Below are positions 19,824-31,554 of a DNA stretch of 60,000 nt, in pieces (position 1 is the stretch's first letter; the number at the start of each line of letters is the position of its first letter). A program made the translations under genes and the position numbers. The DNA comes from Polytrichum commune (taxonomy: Eukaryota > Streptophyta > Polytrichopsida > Polytrichales > Polytrichaceae): assembly GCA_950295325.1 (NCBI GenBank), contig OX485805.1, positions 56,074,758 to 56,134,757 of the forward strand, given 5' to 3'. The notes under the pieces are model-generated. The model was not told the DNA's origin, searched no databases, and worked only from the letters and a program-made list of their open reading frames with translations.

Positions 19824-21323
19824 CTAATCCCTCAATCGAACCCTCCGTGGCCCCTTGGGAACCTCACTAGGGAGGAGCTGTATACCCCTTGACCGGAGAA
19901 TATCATCAAATGTATCTAATTGTATATTGGGTATGAACTTCTTACCCATACGGGCTATGTTGGGGGAGCTCGGATACTCGACCATCACCTCCCCCTTCCT
20001 ATTCAAAAGCTGCGGCCCCCTTGAAAACGTCCTGATGATTTTCCGTGCGGAACACCCATGCTTGCTCCCAAGTGTAAACAATGCAGACCATCTCACTTGA
20101 TGGTCAACTAGCCTGCGAACCTTTGTGAAATTGTCACAGCAACGGTAGTAGCTCAACAGACAATTCCCCAAAGCAGCAAAGTAGGATACAATAGCCTCAT
20201 CTGAAGAACTCAACATTGAAGTAAGGATGGTAGGAAGCGCTTTTGTGGGCTGCAACACCCCTTTTATTCGCAGCTTTTCCACAATGATTTCCATTGGGGC
20301 AAGCAGTTGTAAGGCTATCCCTTCCTGAACTTGTGGCTTATCGATACGGAGGTGTTGTTGGCTCCTCTCAAGAGCTTTCGCCTTCTTCTCAAACATTGTT
20401 TCTTCTTCCACGTGCCTTTGCAGCAGCCTTGTGAGCCGCCTATGTGCTCGAATGATTTCTTCAGGTACTCCTGTACTCGCAGCATCAATGAACACTTCTT
20501 CCTCTTTGTCGAGAATTCGCTGCAGTGATGCCAGAGTTTCACCTCTCTCAATCTGCTCCAACACAAACTTGTGGCTGACCTCTTTCGCTTTCTTAAACAT
20601 GGCTTGCTTGGCTGCTTCCCACGACTGGAGTTCCTTCTTCGTCTTTTTCAAACCGAATGCCCATGCTTGAAGACTTAAATCCTTCAACTCATTATGCCAT
20701 GTTTCCGTGCGAATCTGAGCCATTCTCTGTACCCGGACCTTGCTTCGTCTTCGTTTTTCAATCTCTTTGGAGAATCGCCTGCTCCGATTATCATGAAGCA
20801 ATCCAGCAATTCGAGTACCAAGAAACACAACGGAACCACTTTGTATATGCACATGCGATGTAAGACCGACCTCAAGGTGCAAATCGGTTCTCAAAAAGTG
20901 AGCAATTCGCGCTTTTATTTTCTCCACAGCCAACCTTGAGCCTGCGACACCGACCAGAAACTCTCTGCCATGTCGCATGTAGTGCAACTTCACATGCTCT
21001 TTCTCTTTCTTTATGGTCTCCACTAAAGATTCAATTTGAGGATTTGTTTTTCCTCCTTCACATTGTACAGATTTGGATGGAATGCCTACTCGAACTGAGG
21101 AGGAAGGAAGAAAGCAGGAATGTGACCTGATTCGCAATAGTCTATACAAACCCTTCTTATAGTAGAATAAGTACTTTGGAGTGCCTTGACACCATAAACT
21201 TGGTAGTCTAATTGGAGAAAATGCTTGCATACATAACCGAGAAGAAGGGTGTAGTGTGTATAAATGCTGCCTGAGACCATTTCTTCCCCATGTTCCTCTT
21301 CCTTTTTTTCCTGTGAGTAACAT
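19824..21323 (-). CDS. Group II intron maturase-like protein (nMAT family) reduced to domain X and a reverse-transcriptase remnant
   Basis: Intronless 499-aa frame. nMAT proteins are nuclear-encoded factors that help splice group II introns in plant mitochondria (family knowledge). Residues 391-423 are a clear maturase domain X (SYYRCCDNFTKVRR, then VDHQVRWSALFTLGSKHG). Upstream, LHYMRHGREFLVGVAGS at 113-129 aligns with the RT active-site block, but the catalytic Asp-Asp of YADD is replaced by Arg-Glu. The RT finger and palm blocks before it are absent: known nMATs are about 700-800 aa. The first 90 residues are Arg/Ser-rich and could be a mitochondrial presequence. The ATG at 21323 follows an in-frame stop. 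Only about 370 bp separate it from the next gene on the same strand, which leaves no room for a missing RT exon. It could be a functional domain-X protein or a truncated copy. The 499 uninterrupted codons argue for selection. Confidence 0.85.
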   Translation of the reverse strand: MLLTGKKGRGTWGRNGLRQHLYTLHPSSRLCMQAFSPIRLPSLWCQGTPKYLFYYKKGLYRLLRIRSHSCFLPSSSVRVGIPSKSVQCEGGKTNPQIESLVETIKKEKEHVKLHYMRHGREFLVGVAGSRLAVEKIKARIAHFLRTDLHLEVGLTSHVHIQSGSVVFLGTRIAGLLHDNRSRRFSKEIEKRRRSKVRVQRMAQIRTETWHNELKDLSLQAWAFGLKKTKKELQSWEAAKQAMFKKAKEVSHKFVLEQIERGETLASLQRILDKEEEVFIDAASTGVPEEIIRAHRRLTRLLQRHVEEETMFEKKAKALERSQQHLRIDKPQVQEGIALQLLAPMEIIVEKLRIKGVLQPTKALPTILTSMLSSSDEAIVSYFAALGNCLLSYYRCCDNFTKVRRLVDHQVRWSALFTLGSKHGCSARKIIRTFSRGPQLLNRKGEVMVEYPSSPNIARMGKKFIPNIQLDTFDDILRSRGIQLLPSEVPKGPRRVRLRD

Positions 21324-21694
21324 CCAACGAAAGCATCAGACAGAAGGTATTGCCAACAATAGCATTGGTACAAGATTATCCCTAATCAATACGTCACCTT
21401 ACTAGCTCTTGTAATTACTAATCAAACTTGGAGTGTAGCACTCACCTTACAAATGCAGAACTCATGTACCTTTGCATTACATAGGTATGTAAAGAGTGGC
21501 GTATTTTGATCCACCAACCTAATGTAGCCATGTATAACTATGTATATATCAAAGAGAGTTCCAAGTCCTGATACAAGCTTCCCGCCAGAAAAAATATTAT
21601 GGTCATCAGTCTTACTGAGAACTTAGAAGCAAGCTTCTTCTAAGCAGAACAATCTACAGAAATTACCTTATTATGTTCATTCAGGCAAATTATT
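21324..21694. other. Spacer, presumed maturase promoter
   Basis: About 370 bp between two co-oriented minus-strand genes. It must hold the 3' end of the NFD6-like gene and the promoter of the maturase-like gene. No motif stands out. Confidence 0.3.
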
Positions 21695-22577
21695 CTATAC
21701 GTCTCCGTTGCTAAATACTTGTTCGCCAATTACTATCCTGCAAGGTCTTACAGAACAGAACTGGTCTTCAAGAGGGACAGACCACATGAGCGTACCCTGG
21801 AGAAGGGCCCCAGCTGTTGTACTAAACTGAGCAACCATGCGAGCAGATGCTGTTGCACAATGCAATGGTAGCAAGGATTGCATGCATACCATCTCCTCTG
21901 GCAACCTACAAATAAGCCCCAACAATCCCAAAAATTTGTCAAAGTAATCTCATATCAATCTCCTTGTCGACTATCTTTACATCCCTCTACGTTCTCTGTT
22001 GGCTCCTGTTGCTTCGGTAGCCAGGAAGAGGGATCAAAAACTTCTCCATTCCCATTGAATTCTCGTTGACTGTTGAATTACTTCGCCAAAATAGCAAAGG
22101 GTTCCAACACATAATAAATGTGCTGTGACGTACACTTGGCAGCACCATTCAAGTCAATCTGAACATGATTTTCAGTGAATTAACCGTTTTTGTGGTTCCA
22201 AATCATAGTGTAGTGCTTGCCTCTGCATCTCTTGTGATTGAAAAAGCCATTCCATCTTTCCTGGTAAATGCCTTTTGAAATGTTTTGCAAACTCGAGCTC
22301 CAACCACACAAGTTCATTCTTTTCAACAAAAATTCACAACCCATAATTGAGACTCTGAACACAAATCCCTCTCCTTAACTTCAGAACAAAATAGGTGAAC
22401 TTCGCCGCACCTGGACAAGATTGAAGCAAAAGAAGGAGCAACCGAAGGCCGGCCAGCAGAGGAACCTCCTAAGCTCCGTGGCTTTGCGTTTGCCGCTGCT
22501 TCGCTTCCGCAAGATCGCAACAAGGACCTGGTGGAATAAAGGAAAGACCTCGACATGGTCCGACCCATTCCTGCCAT
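21695..22577 (-). CDS. NFD6-like small mitochondrial protein, copy A
   Basis: Two exons, 22577-22411 and 21905-21695, join in phase 2 to 125 aa. Exon 1 encodes an Arg/Ser/Ala-rich mitochondrial-type presequence (MAGMGRTMSRSFLYSTRSLL at the start). Exon 2 carries the core known from NUCLEAR FUSION DEFECTIVE 6-like proteins, MQSLLPLHCATASARMVAQF. The biochemical role of this family is not established; the Arabidopsis founder is linked to polar nuclear fusion and organelle targeting. The donor is TCCAG|GTGCGG and the acceptor TTTGTAG|GTTGCC, the same as in copy B at 25273-26171, which supports the model. The C-terminus after LLQGT differs between the copies, so a further splice site near 21795 is possible. 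Confidence 0.75.
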
Positions 22578-22710
22578 CTTCGCAGCGCAGGCTGTGCACG
22601 AAAATGCAAGTAACTCGGCTGCCCGCGCGCTTTCTCTTGTGAGATGTGATGCGAGAGAGATCGCTGCGAAGAACTTGGCGACATAGCCAGTGTATGTGAA
22701 CAGAGCAGGG

Positions 22711-22730
22711 ATTAGGGTTTAGGGTTTAAG
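22711..22730 (-). promoter_or_regulatory. Telo-box repeats upstream of NFD6-like copy A
   Basis: Two TTTAGGG-type repeats on the plus strand (AAACCCTAA on the coding strand), about 135-155 bp upstream of the ATG. Plant telo-boxes mark promoters of growth-linked housekeeping genes. The mirrored gene copy keeps the same motif at the same place. Confidence 0.65.
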
Positions 22731-25115
22731 GGTAAATGTTGCACCAGACGTGCTTGTGGATGAATTCTTTACGTTCGAAGTCTACAGCAGGTGGTTCATA
22801 TGTTGCCTCAGTCCGCAAGTAGCTCATTTTTGTGCGATTTGCGTTCGCGGATTGCTGCTGCGACGAGGGACGAAGTTGGTGGTATCAGAAGCACATTAAG
22901 CTAAGCTCACGCATCACGGAAGCCCAGAATTCTGTGCAAAACAGAGCAGACAGGTTCGGCAACTCCGTCTCCATCAACGCCAGTGTTATTTATAAAGGAA
23001 AGTCAGAGAGTGCTAAAACCAACACCCCACCCAAAACCACCACCACCAACAAATGCTTCTTAAACTCATACCACAACACACCTTAAATTGTTTGAATGTC
23101 TCCAGCGCAAAGTAGGATGGATTTGAGTGGAAAAAGTGAGGCGGTTTCAGGAGAATGCAAGGATTTTTTTTGGGTGAAAGTGGGATTGGATTTGGACAAA
23201 CATGGAAATGTAGTTCTGAATACATTACTTATATGTTTTCATGAAGATCCCACGTGCAAAAGTTACCAGGGTTCAATTTTTTACCATGTATAACCCAATT
23301 TGTTAAATTAGTCATGCATAACACTAATCAAAATGTACTCCACTAATAAACTAAATTGCATAAAGTGTTAGTTTAAGCACCCTCTACCTTAATAGACTTC
23401 AAACCCTAAACCCCAAGAAACCAAAGGTTCAAGTTAACACATCTCTTGGGGCCAACTTCATAGTTTTTCAAAAAGTGCTCTCACAACCATTGAGATGATA
23501 AATCTAACAAGCAAAATTTCATCCCAAAATTCTTAAAGAGTCACTCATGATTTGCAATGAAATAGTTTTATATAATTGCATTTTAGTATCACCTTTCAAT
23601 GTCATCTCCATTCAAAGAAATAATTGGTTTCTTAGGTCTTCTAAGGTAAGAATGCACAATATGTCCTCTATCCAAAGCATGTGTATGTCCCCAAAGTTCA
23701 TCTTGCTCACCATGTGTTTCTTAAAGTCCCTTGGTGAGTGGAGAGAGGACATCTATGACATAATTGGTGGACATTGATATTTTACATACATATAGGAATT
23801 TGTGTGTAGGATGTACATGCCACAAAATCTATACATGTCTAAGAAGCAAATGGCATAGGCATATTTGCCCCTCCGTGAATGGAGGTGTCCTAATTATCCC
23901 ATACATGGGATTCTTAGTTTCAAATGATTTAATATTGTCAACGCAATGAAGATACAATTATTGAAATAATTTGTCACCTCCAAAAGCTTGATCATAAAAA
24001 CTTGTGAAACAACTATCCTTTATACATGGAAAAGTGCTCAAATCTTAGTTGGTGATTAGGCAGTGAGGTCTACACAACATCCCCAACTTGTTAAATAGTG
24101 TTGGGAGGATTATATTATGGTATAAACTTATTTCTCTCTCTAAATATGAGATGTAGTGATTCAAAATTAACATGGTCTATAATAAACCAACTAGTGTAGT
24201 TCAAACCTTTTGAAAAAATAATGTTGAGCTTAAAAACATTTCTTATATAGGAACAAGTAGCCAATGCTACACTAAATATCATTATGAGATGGCCCAACAT
24301 AATTTTGAATTGCAAAGTCTTCAAATATTCTACAAGCAATTTGGGTAACCCCAATTACAAACAACCACACCAACCACAATTATATTGAGTATTTTGGCCC
24401 AAATGTTTGTAGATAATTGGAGAAATAAAAATTCAATGGTGTCGAACCAATAAATATATCACATGATCAAGACATGCAAATTATAAAATTATTGTAATAT
24501 TATGTTCATTATTAGAGATAACACCAGTTATCAATGAATGCAAAATGAACATGGCCCATTTGTATCGTGAGTAACACTAATTTTCAACATACACTAATGG
24601 CAATGTTATGTGCACTAGTAATATAGTATGGTTTATACTAGTGTTGGTATGATATATAGGTGAATGCATGGCATCAACAATGAACATAAATATGAGAGGG
24701 TACCAAAACTATATTATCAATTGAATATTGAATATTTGGTGGGTATGTCAAGGTGAGAGAATTTTTGCATACAAGAGTTATCATTTGGGTCAATAACAAT
24801 CTAAAACGTATTGATACTAGGACGACTTTGCGTAAGTACGAAAGTTTTTACATGATACATAAACCTAAATGACATTGAAAACAAAAACTTTGTCAAATAT
24901 TCATATCCTATTGGTACCAAAAAAAACTTGACATCCTCATTATAGATACCCAAATGGTTTAAAACAAAAGACCATACTAAACCAACACTGGTTTACACTT
25001 GACTCAATAAAATCATACTGATATTTGTTAATAATTGCCCAAAAGCTTGGCTTACAATGAGGAGAAGCAAAAGGGTTTGACACCTCACTGCTCTGTTGGA
25101 CTTATCTCTCACCAG
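22731..25115. other. Spacer between inverted NFD6-like copies
   Basis: About 2.4 kb, AT-rich from 23.2 kb onward. I found no gene and no inverted similarity across the centre, so the inverted duplication stops just outside the telo-boxes on each side. Short purine or pyrimidine runs only. Confidence 0.45.
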
Positions 25116-25145
25116 TAACCCTAGAACCCTAAACCCTAAACCCTG
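25116..25145 (+). promoter_or_regulatory. Telo-box repeats upstream of NFD6-like copy B
   Basis: Three to four consecutive AACCCTA/AAACCCT repeats about 130-155 bp before the ATG of the plus-strand NFD6-like gene, mirroring those of copy A. Confidence 0.65.
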
Positions 25146-25272
25146 CTCTGCTCCAAACCCCGGCCATGTCGCGAAGCTCTTCGCAGCGATCTCTGCCGGA
25201 CCACACCAAACAAGAGAGAGTACGAGGACAGCCGATTTAATTGCATATTCGTGCACGGCCTGCGCTGCGAAG

Positions 25273-26171
25273 ATGGCAGGAATGGGTCGGACTATGTCGA
25301 GGTCCCTGCTTTCTTCCACCAGGTCCTTGTTGCGATCTTGTGGAAGCGAAGCAGCGGCAAGCGCAAAGCCGCGGAGCTTAGGAGGTTCCTCTGCTGGCCG
25401 GCCTTCGGTAGCGCCTTCTGCTTCTTCGAATTCATTTTTCCAGACCAGGCGACCGGCCTCATTCTTTTACAGGTGTGGCGGGGTCATCTATAGTGGTTCG
25501 AACTTGCGGAGAGTGATGCGTGTTTCAGAGTCTCAATTTTAGAATGCGGAACGTGTTGAAAAGAACGAGCTTGTATAGTTTAAGCTCGAGGTTGCAAAAT
25601 TATGAAAAGGTATTTTCGCAGTTCTGGAACTTGCACCTGGAAGTATTGTAAACAGGAAATCAAGTCCGACTGGGAAAAACCTGCTCAAGTACAGGAGATG
25701 CAGAGACAAACACTAAAGTATGATCTGGAACTACATGAACGGTTAATTTGCTGAATATTCGGATTCAGATTGGCTAAAATGGTGCTGTCAAGTGCACGGC
25801 GGAGCACATTACTATGTTTGGGACCCTTTGCTAGTTTGCTTTAAGTGATTCAACAGCCAACAAAGATGGATAAGAATTTAATCCCTGTTCCTTGCTGAAA
25901 CCTACCGAAGCAACAGGAGCCAGGTGCCTGAGGCTATAGTGAATACAATGTAATGTAAAGGGATGAAAAGGTTGTTGGCAAGGAGACTGATATGAGATTG
26001 CTTTAACAAATGTTTGGGGTTGTATGTAGGTTGCCAGAGGAGATGGCATGCATGCAATCCTTGCTACCATTGCATTGCGCAACAGCATCCGCTCGCATGG
26101 TTGCTCAGTTGAGTACAACAGCTGGGGCCCTTCTCCAGGGTACGCTCACCCACATGTCTCCTGATCGGTAG
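25273..26171 (+). CDS. NFD6-like small mitochondrial protein, copy B
   Basis: Two exons, 25273-25472 and 26030-26171, join in phase 2 to 113 aa. The start ATG is chosen because the protein similarity to copy A begins there (MAGMGRTMSRSLLSSTRSLL). The same frame is open further upstream to 25096, but only as leader and telo-box sequence. Exon 1 has an insertion relative to copy A (SSNSFFQTRRPASFFY). Exon 2 repeats the core MQSLLPLHCATASARMVAQL and STTAGALLQGT, then ends THMSPDR. The leader, intron 5' part and splice sites are recognisably shared with copy A in inverted orientation. Confidence 0.77.
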
Positions 26172-29100
26172 TGTGCGTTGCTCTGTCCCTCTTTTATCCT
26201 CTTAATTCTGGATTATTATCAAGGACTGTCCTCAGATTTCAAACATATTATACCCACCTGTTTCTGTGGGATTGCCATTAATTGCTCCAGTCCGTGGAAC
26301 AATATCCTTGCTGTCTCGTAAGACCTTGAAGGGTTAAGTAAAGGTGAACGATTCAAGCCTTGGGAATGTATAAGGTCTCGGGAAGCTTGCTCCAAATTTT
26401 GGAACTAGGTTCCTGTTTTAAGTGAAAGGTCAATTGCGTCAGTTACGAATTCGGTTGTACCTCACCCCTTTTAGACATCCCAGTGACGGAGACCAGTAGG
26501 AATTTCCCTTGGATTGAGCTACACTGGATTCTTGTCAAGTGACTTCTTTAGGAATGTGAGATCCTGCTTAGTAATGTACCATGAAGGATGAGTTCTTGTA
26601 TCACACAATACTAAACAGTCTTGAGTTGAGTCACGTTTTGAGGCATAGTGGCAACACAACACTCAGCCCAGCAAAACGAGTATATCTATGTCACCTTCAG
26701 CTTGGTTCTACACTTGTGTTGTACCTTTCAGTTCGTTTTTTTTTTTTTTTTTTTTCTTTGGTCTATTCTTACTTCCGTATACTTGTGAGATTGTATTGTA
26801 TGTCACTTTCATGCAGTCTGATTTCCATAGAATACCTTACCTCTTCTTTTGAAAGTTACATTTCGAACTCACATTTCTTGCTGTAATATGGTCTGCTTAA
26901 AATCTGGCATGTGCCATTTAGTACTGGAATTAATACGTATGATATTGGTGAGTTTTCTTTGGTAAACCTTCTTTGAACTGGTAGCACATTGATAGTTGTA
27001 TATGGGAGTTGTATAACTGAGCCAGGAAAGATCGAGGGCATCCATCTGTTTGGTGGAACACTTTTAAGATTACTGAAATGCAGCATGTACCTGCAGAGAG
27101 GAGTTCTGACAATTTGCGGTTGTGCTTTTAGTGATTTGAGATTTGAAAACTAATATAAGACTTTGCATTGCAATGATGATTGTGCGGCACTTGCCCAGTA
27201 TATTAGGATTACATCGGCTGTTTTTAATAAACATTGGTGGAAAATGAAACTGTCCTGAATCTGTCTGGAGTTGTGAGTTAAAGCTTGAGACGGGCTTTGA
27301 TCTCGTGGAGTGGGACATTCTGTCTACCTATGACTTTTGTGCGGAACCACTATTTGGTGAAAGAAAAGGCAGAATAACCCACAGTAGTTATGGTTAGTAC
27401 TCCTTACACAGATGGATAAAACAAAAATCTCTATTGAAGATGTGTTTTCAGCTGAAATACTTGTATTGTGTTTAGGGTGAGTGCTGTAAACTTAGTCTCA
27501 ACTTCAAGTTGGAAGCAACTGTAACTTCAGGATATGAGTATATAGTATTTAAAGTCTAGCAACAGTGAAAGTGTAGGTTTACCATAATTTTAAGGCAATG
27601 CCACTCCTCATTAAAGAGGATTCAATTATCTGAGTATGTCAAGGGACTGAGTCTGGAAATTAGTACTTGTTTTTTCGTGAAGCAAATGATATGTTGAGTA
27701 GGAAGAGCCAAATGCTGGCTATTAGGTTTTGATGTTCTTTTGTTGTTCTCTTGGAAACTTGGCTGTGTCTCTGTGGCAGCTCATCGTGACCAGTGCACAC
27801 ATGTGTCCAGTTTCTAGTGAAACTTCCTTTCTAGGAATCTTTGTAGGTAATACGACCGTGTGCTATACAATTTTGTTGCCTTAAAACAATTTTAAGGTTA
27901 GGTTGATTGGACTGATAAGGGACAAAGAGGGTCTGAGCTCATGAACAAGGTTTGGGCTGGTGGGTATGCATGAATCAGATGATGAAGACGGCACATAGCG
28001 CATGTTTGGGCAAACATTTTGAGTGATTTACATGGGTATGGCAGCCTTTTACACAGTGCGTAGCTTTGCTCTTCCAATGACTAGATGCAAATGCTACTGT
28101 AATCGAACCCTCATTAGTGCACCTTCATCTGGGAACTATGTGATACCCTCTTTCGCTATACCCTAAATATCAACATCTTAAATGGAACATCTGGTCTTCA
28201 AGTCTGTTTGATCTAGATCCAAGTCTGATCAAAACGTACCAAGAAGTTTCATGCCTTTTTTTAATTTGAGTTCAACGGTTCTTTTTATTGGATGTTTCTA
28301 GCTGTCTTATGTTTTAAGTTGGAACATGTCTCCCTTTTTCTCTTTTGTTTTGTTGATCACCTATTTTCAACTACATTGAAAATTACTTGGAATTTGTTTT
28401 TGGTGAAGTAGAGCTCGAGGCTGTCATCTAAATCAGTTTGGGATGCTGAAGGTTCACATCAGTCTTTTTCCTCTTGTTATGCCCCCTTATACCCATACAC
28501 TGTTTTCCCAATTTTGCTTAGATGGCCTCGAGGGTACGTGATGGATGCTGGAGTAGCACTCGTTGATGCGGACTGGCAATACAACTGTGAGAGGTGCCCC
28601 CTTGTGGGTTTCTCTAGCTCCCACGAGTAATTAGCAGAAGTGACTAGCTTATACATGTTATAGGAAATCAGAGATAAAAAAAACTATTTTCCAAGATTCA
28701 GTTTCCGATTGTGCGGGTCAAACCCATGTGGTGTGATGACCCATACCAATGTTATATCACATTGCCCTCGATGTTTGTTTGATGTCATCTATCCATTTGA
28801 AGGTCAACATCCTTGGAAGTGTTATTAATAAGCTGAATCCCATCCTTCTTTAGAGCTTTTGCTTTTGATGTATTTTGATTCTGGTAAGGTCCTATCATCA
28901 CATCCCTACTGTCGATTTTGATTGTTGCCAAAGAATGTTCACATCATGTGACATTTTTGTGGTGATTCTTCTTGTAGACTTTAATTTTTCTGTTCTGGAA
29001 TTGCAAATATTTATTGTTATGTTGCATAATAGTTTCTGTACAAGGAAGGGATATATAGAGAAGTGAAGGTGGTGTTCTTGCTTCTGTCAGGAGGAGTGTG

Positions 29101-31554
29101 GATAATTGACGATAACTGAGGTGCTTGACGACCACCTGGCCTTCAGGTTGTAGTTTGTGGAGAGTCCTTGGCTACTCTTGCGTAGTTTCTCAGTTCCTCG
29201 TTTAATTGTAGCGCCAGCCTTCAATAGAAGGCTGAAATAGTTTATTGGAGCAACTGTGGTCATTGACCATATACTGAGTAGTACTGGCCATTTGAAACAG
29301 TAATGTAGAGATTCTAATCAATTTTTCCTCTTTATGAACCTTTCTTACACACGAAAGGTGTTTACATTGTGACTTTATCCTTGATTCTCTTGTGCTCTCA
29401 CTGGTTTATGGGTCAAATCTTTAAACTGCAAGTGCAGCCAAACATTGGAATGGCTTGTAGTAGAGAAGTGAAGGTGGTATTCTTTCTTCTGTCAGGAGGA
29501 GTGTGGATAATTGACGATAGTTGACGTGTTTTACGACTTCTTGGAACACACGGGGACAGTCAAAAGAGAGAATTTGATGGAGGTTGTTGACATGCTCCAT
29601 GGCTTGCAGCTCATTTGGGTGCAATTAAACCAAGGTGAAGGAAATGCGGTGGAGTCTAAAGTTTTCGGAGCACATTGCCATCCTTCCTCTGTTGGTGGTA
29701 CACCTGTAGACACGAAAGTTTATTGATTCTGATCATGATTGTGATTCTTTTCTTTTCCAAAGGTCTCACAGTCAATGTTCTCCAGGCTGTAGTGCAAGAT
29801 AGACAGATGAGAGCAAATTATTTAGGTACCTTCTTTTGCACCAATATTCTTGTGTTTGTAATTTATGCTGAATAAAGGAAGAGCAAAGACTACCTTGCAA
29901 TGTATGTCATCTGTGATTATGGTTCTGTGGGCTTTTATGTATTCATTTCTCATACTGCTTAATTCTTCTTGGCATGGTCCTTCCTAGAGAGGATTTTGTC
30001 TCCACAGTAGAAGATTTTTCATGCCATCAATAGTCATTATAGTCCACAAACAATTGCAGGATTATGTCAAGGTTGTGGTGATTCTTTATCTTCACTATGA
30101 ACACTACAATGTGTACTTGTTCACTGTGCTTTCTTTGATACTGTTGTGGACTTGCCTTATGCAAATGTGTTGCTAGGAATGGTTGATGTTAGCACTATTT
30201 GGCCACAAACTACATGACTTCCAAGTGCATCTCTATTTAAATGAAAAGCACGTGTGTCATTTTTGGTGAAGATTTCCAGTTGGTAGTTCTGGAATCTGAA
30301 CACGGGAGACAGGCCAAAGTCTTCTGCAAGGTCTGCAAAATAATTATATCTTTTGGCCCAGAAACTTACAGATTATGACAGCAATTGTCAGACAACCTCC
30401 ACTTACAAGGATATGATTGCACCTCAGATTTATGTAGTCATTAGTGACGAGTGCTATATTTCACATATCTTGAATTTTCATTTGAATAATGCATTACGAT
30501 GGGAGCTCAATCAGTGAAATTTGCCTGTGACTTTTCCCATGCCAATTCATAAAATCTGTATCACTGCAGTTCCACTTGTCAGTGGGTTGGCAATTGAGCG
30601 TTGTGATCAACATGCAAATCTATTGTTGTCATGTTGCACAGCTTTACGGCCATTACTATAATATATATCCGCTATTAACATCTTGGCTGCCAAGAGAAGA
30701 GAAATTACCTAACATGCTGATTTAGAAGTTGATGGCAATTCTGAGTGCTTCCACCTTGTACTATCTATTACAACAAATTCCATGTGCTGAATGCTCATGC
30801 CCCACTTTTAGTTCTTCTAGCTGAATTGTAGGATCCCATTAGTGATTTTTCATCCATCATCAGAATTCCATGTCTGCATCCATTTTGTGCAATTTCGTCT
30901 ACCCTACATATCTGATTCATCGTGGGATTAAATCAAAATAAAATAAAAGGTGTGCCATGTCAATTAGAGTGGCCTTCGTGATTTGTCGTGCGGCACCAAG
31001 TCTCCCTTGCCATTTCTATGCTTGTCACCAAGTGATTGTTAAGATAATTAATGAGGATCGATGATGCATGGTGTGGACCACACTAAATCATGTGGATATT
31101 GTGGTCATTACCATCCAATAATGTCCAAATAGCCGCATGGTTACCTAGTCCACAGTGGGCACAAGGGAACAACAATTTCGAGATGGAACCTGTTGCAATC
31201 CCACAAATGAATCATGCTAGCCATTCCCAAAAAACCGTGCAATGTATTCCCCAAAACCAATGTAACTTCTAGTCTACAAATTCTCCCAATCACACGACCC
31301 TGTCAATTTCAATCATCTCAACCATGATCCTTCAAAATCTTCCATATTATACCATTCAGTTATAAAAGATTCTCCTAGAAGACTAAACCATCTCTTGAAC
31401 CTATAAACAAACATAGCTCTAAACCTCGCATTTCCATAACTAACGTATAATTAGTAAAATATTTGGGACGAGCTTTCCTGTCACCTGACTTGGCAGTACT
31501 TGGTGACAGTGTTCAGGAAGATTTTTGGGAACAATCAGTCAAAATCCTCGTTTC
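26172..31554. other. Long region without recognised gene
   Basis: More than 5 kb with only short open frames. It includes a T20 tract at 26736-26755 and an 82-bp direct repeat pair at 29057/29462. The frame at 29511-29726 reads as ordinary codons (71 aa, DFLEHTGTVKREN) but matches no family I know. The sequence after 26172 is the likely 3' region of NFD6-like copy B. A non-coding RNA gene cannot be excluded. Confidence 0.45.
29057..29543. repeat. Direct repeat pair, about 82 bp, 405 bp apart
   Basis: 29057-29138 and 29462-29543 share 'agagaagtgaaggtggt', 'ttctgtcaggaggagtgtgg' and 'ataattgacgata' in the same order with few differences. Confidence 0.75.

Noticed and set aside
25096-25272. In-frame extension of NFD6-like copy B to an upstream ATG
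   Set aside because: The extension translates telo-box and leader sequence. Protein similarity to copy A begins at the ATG at 25273.
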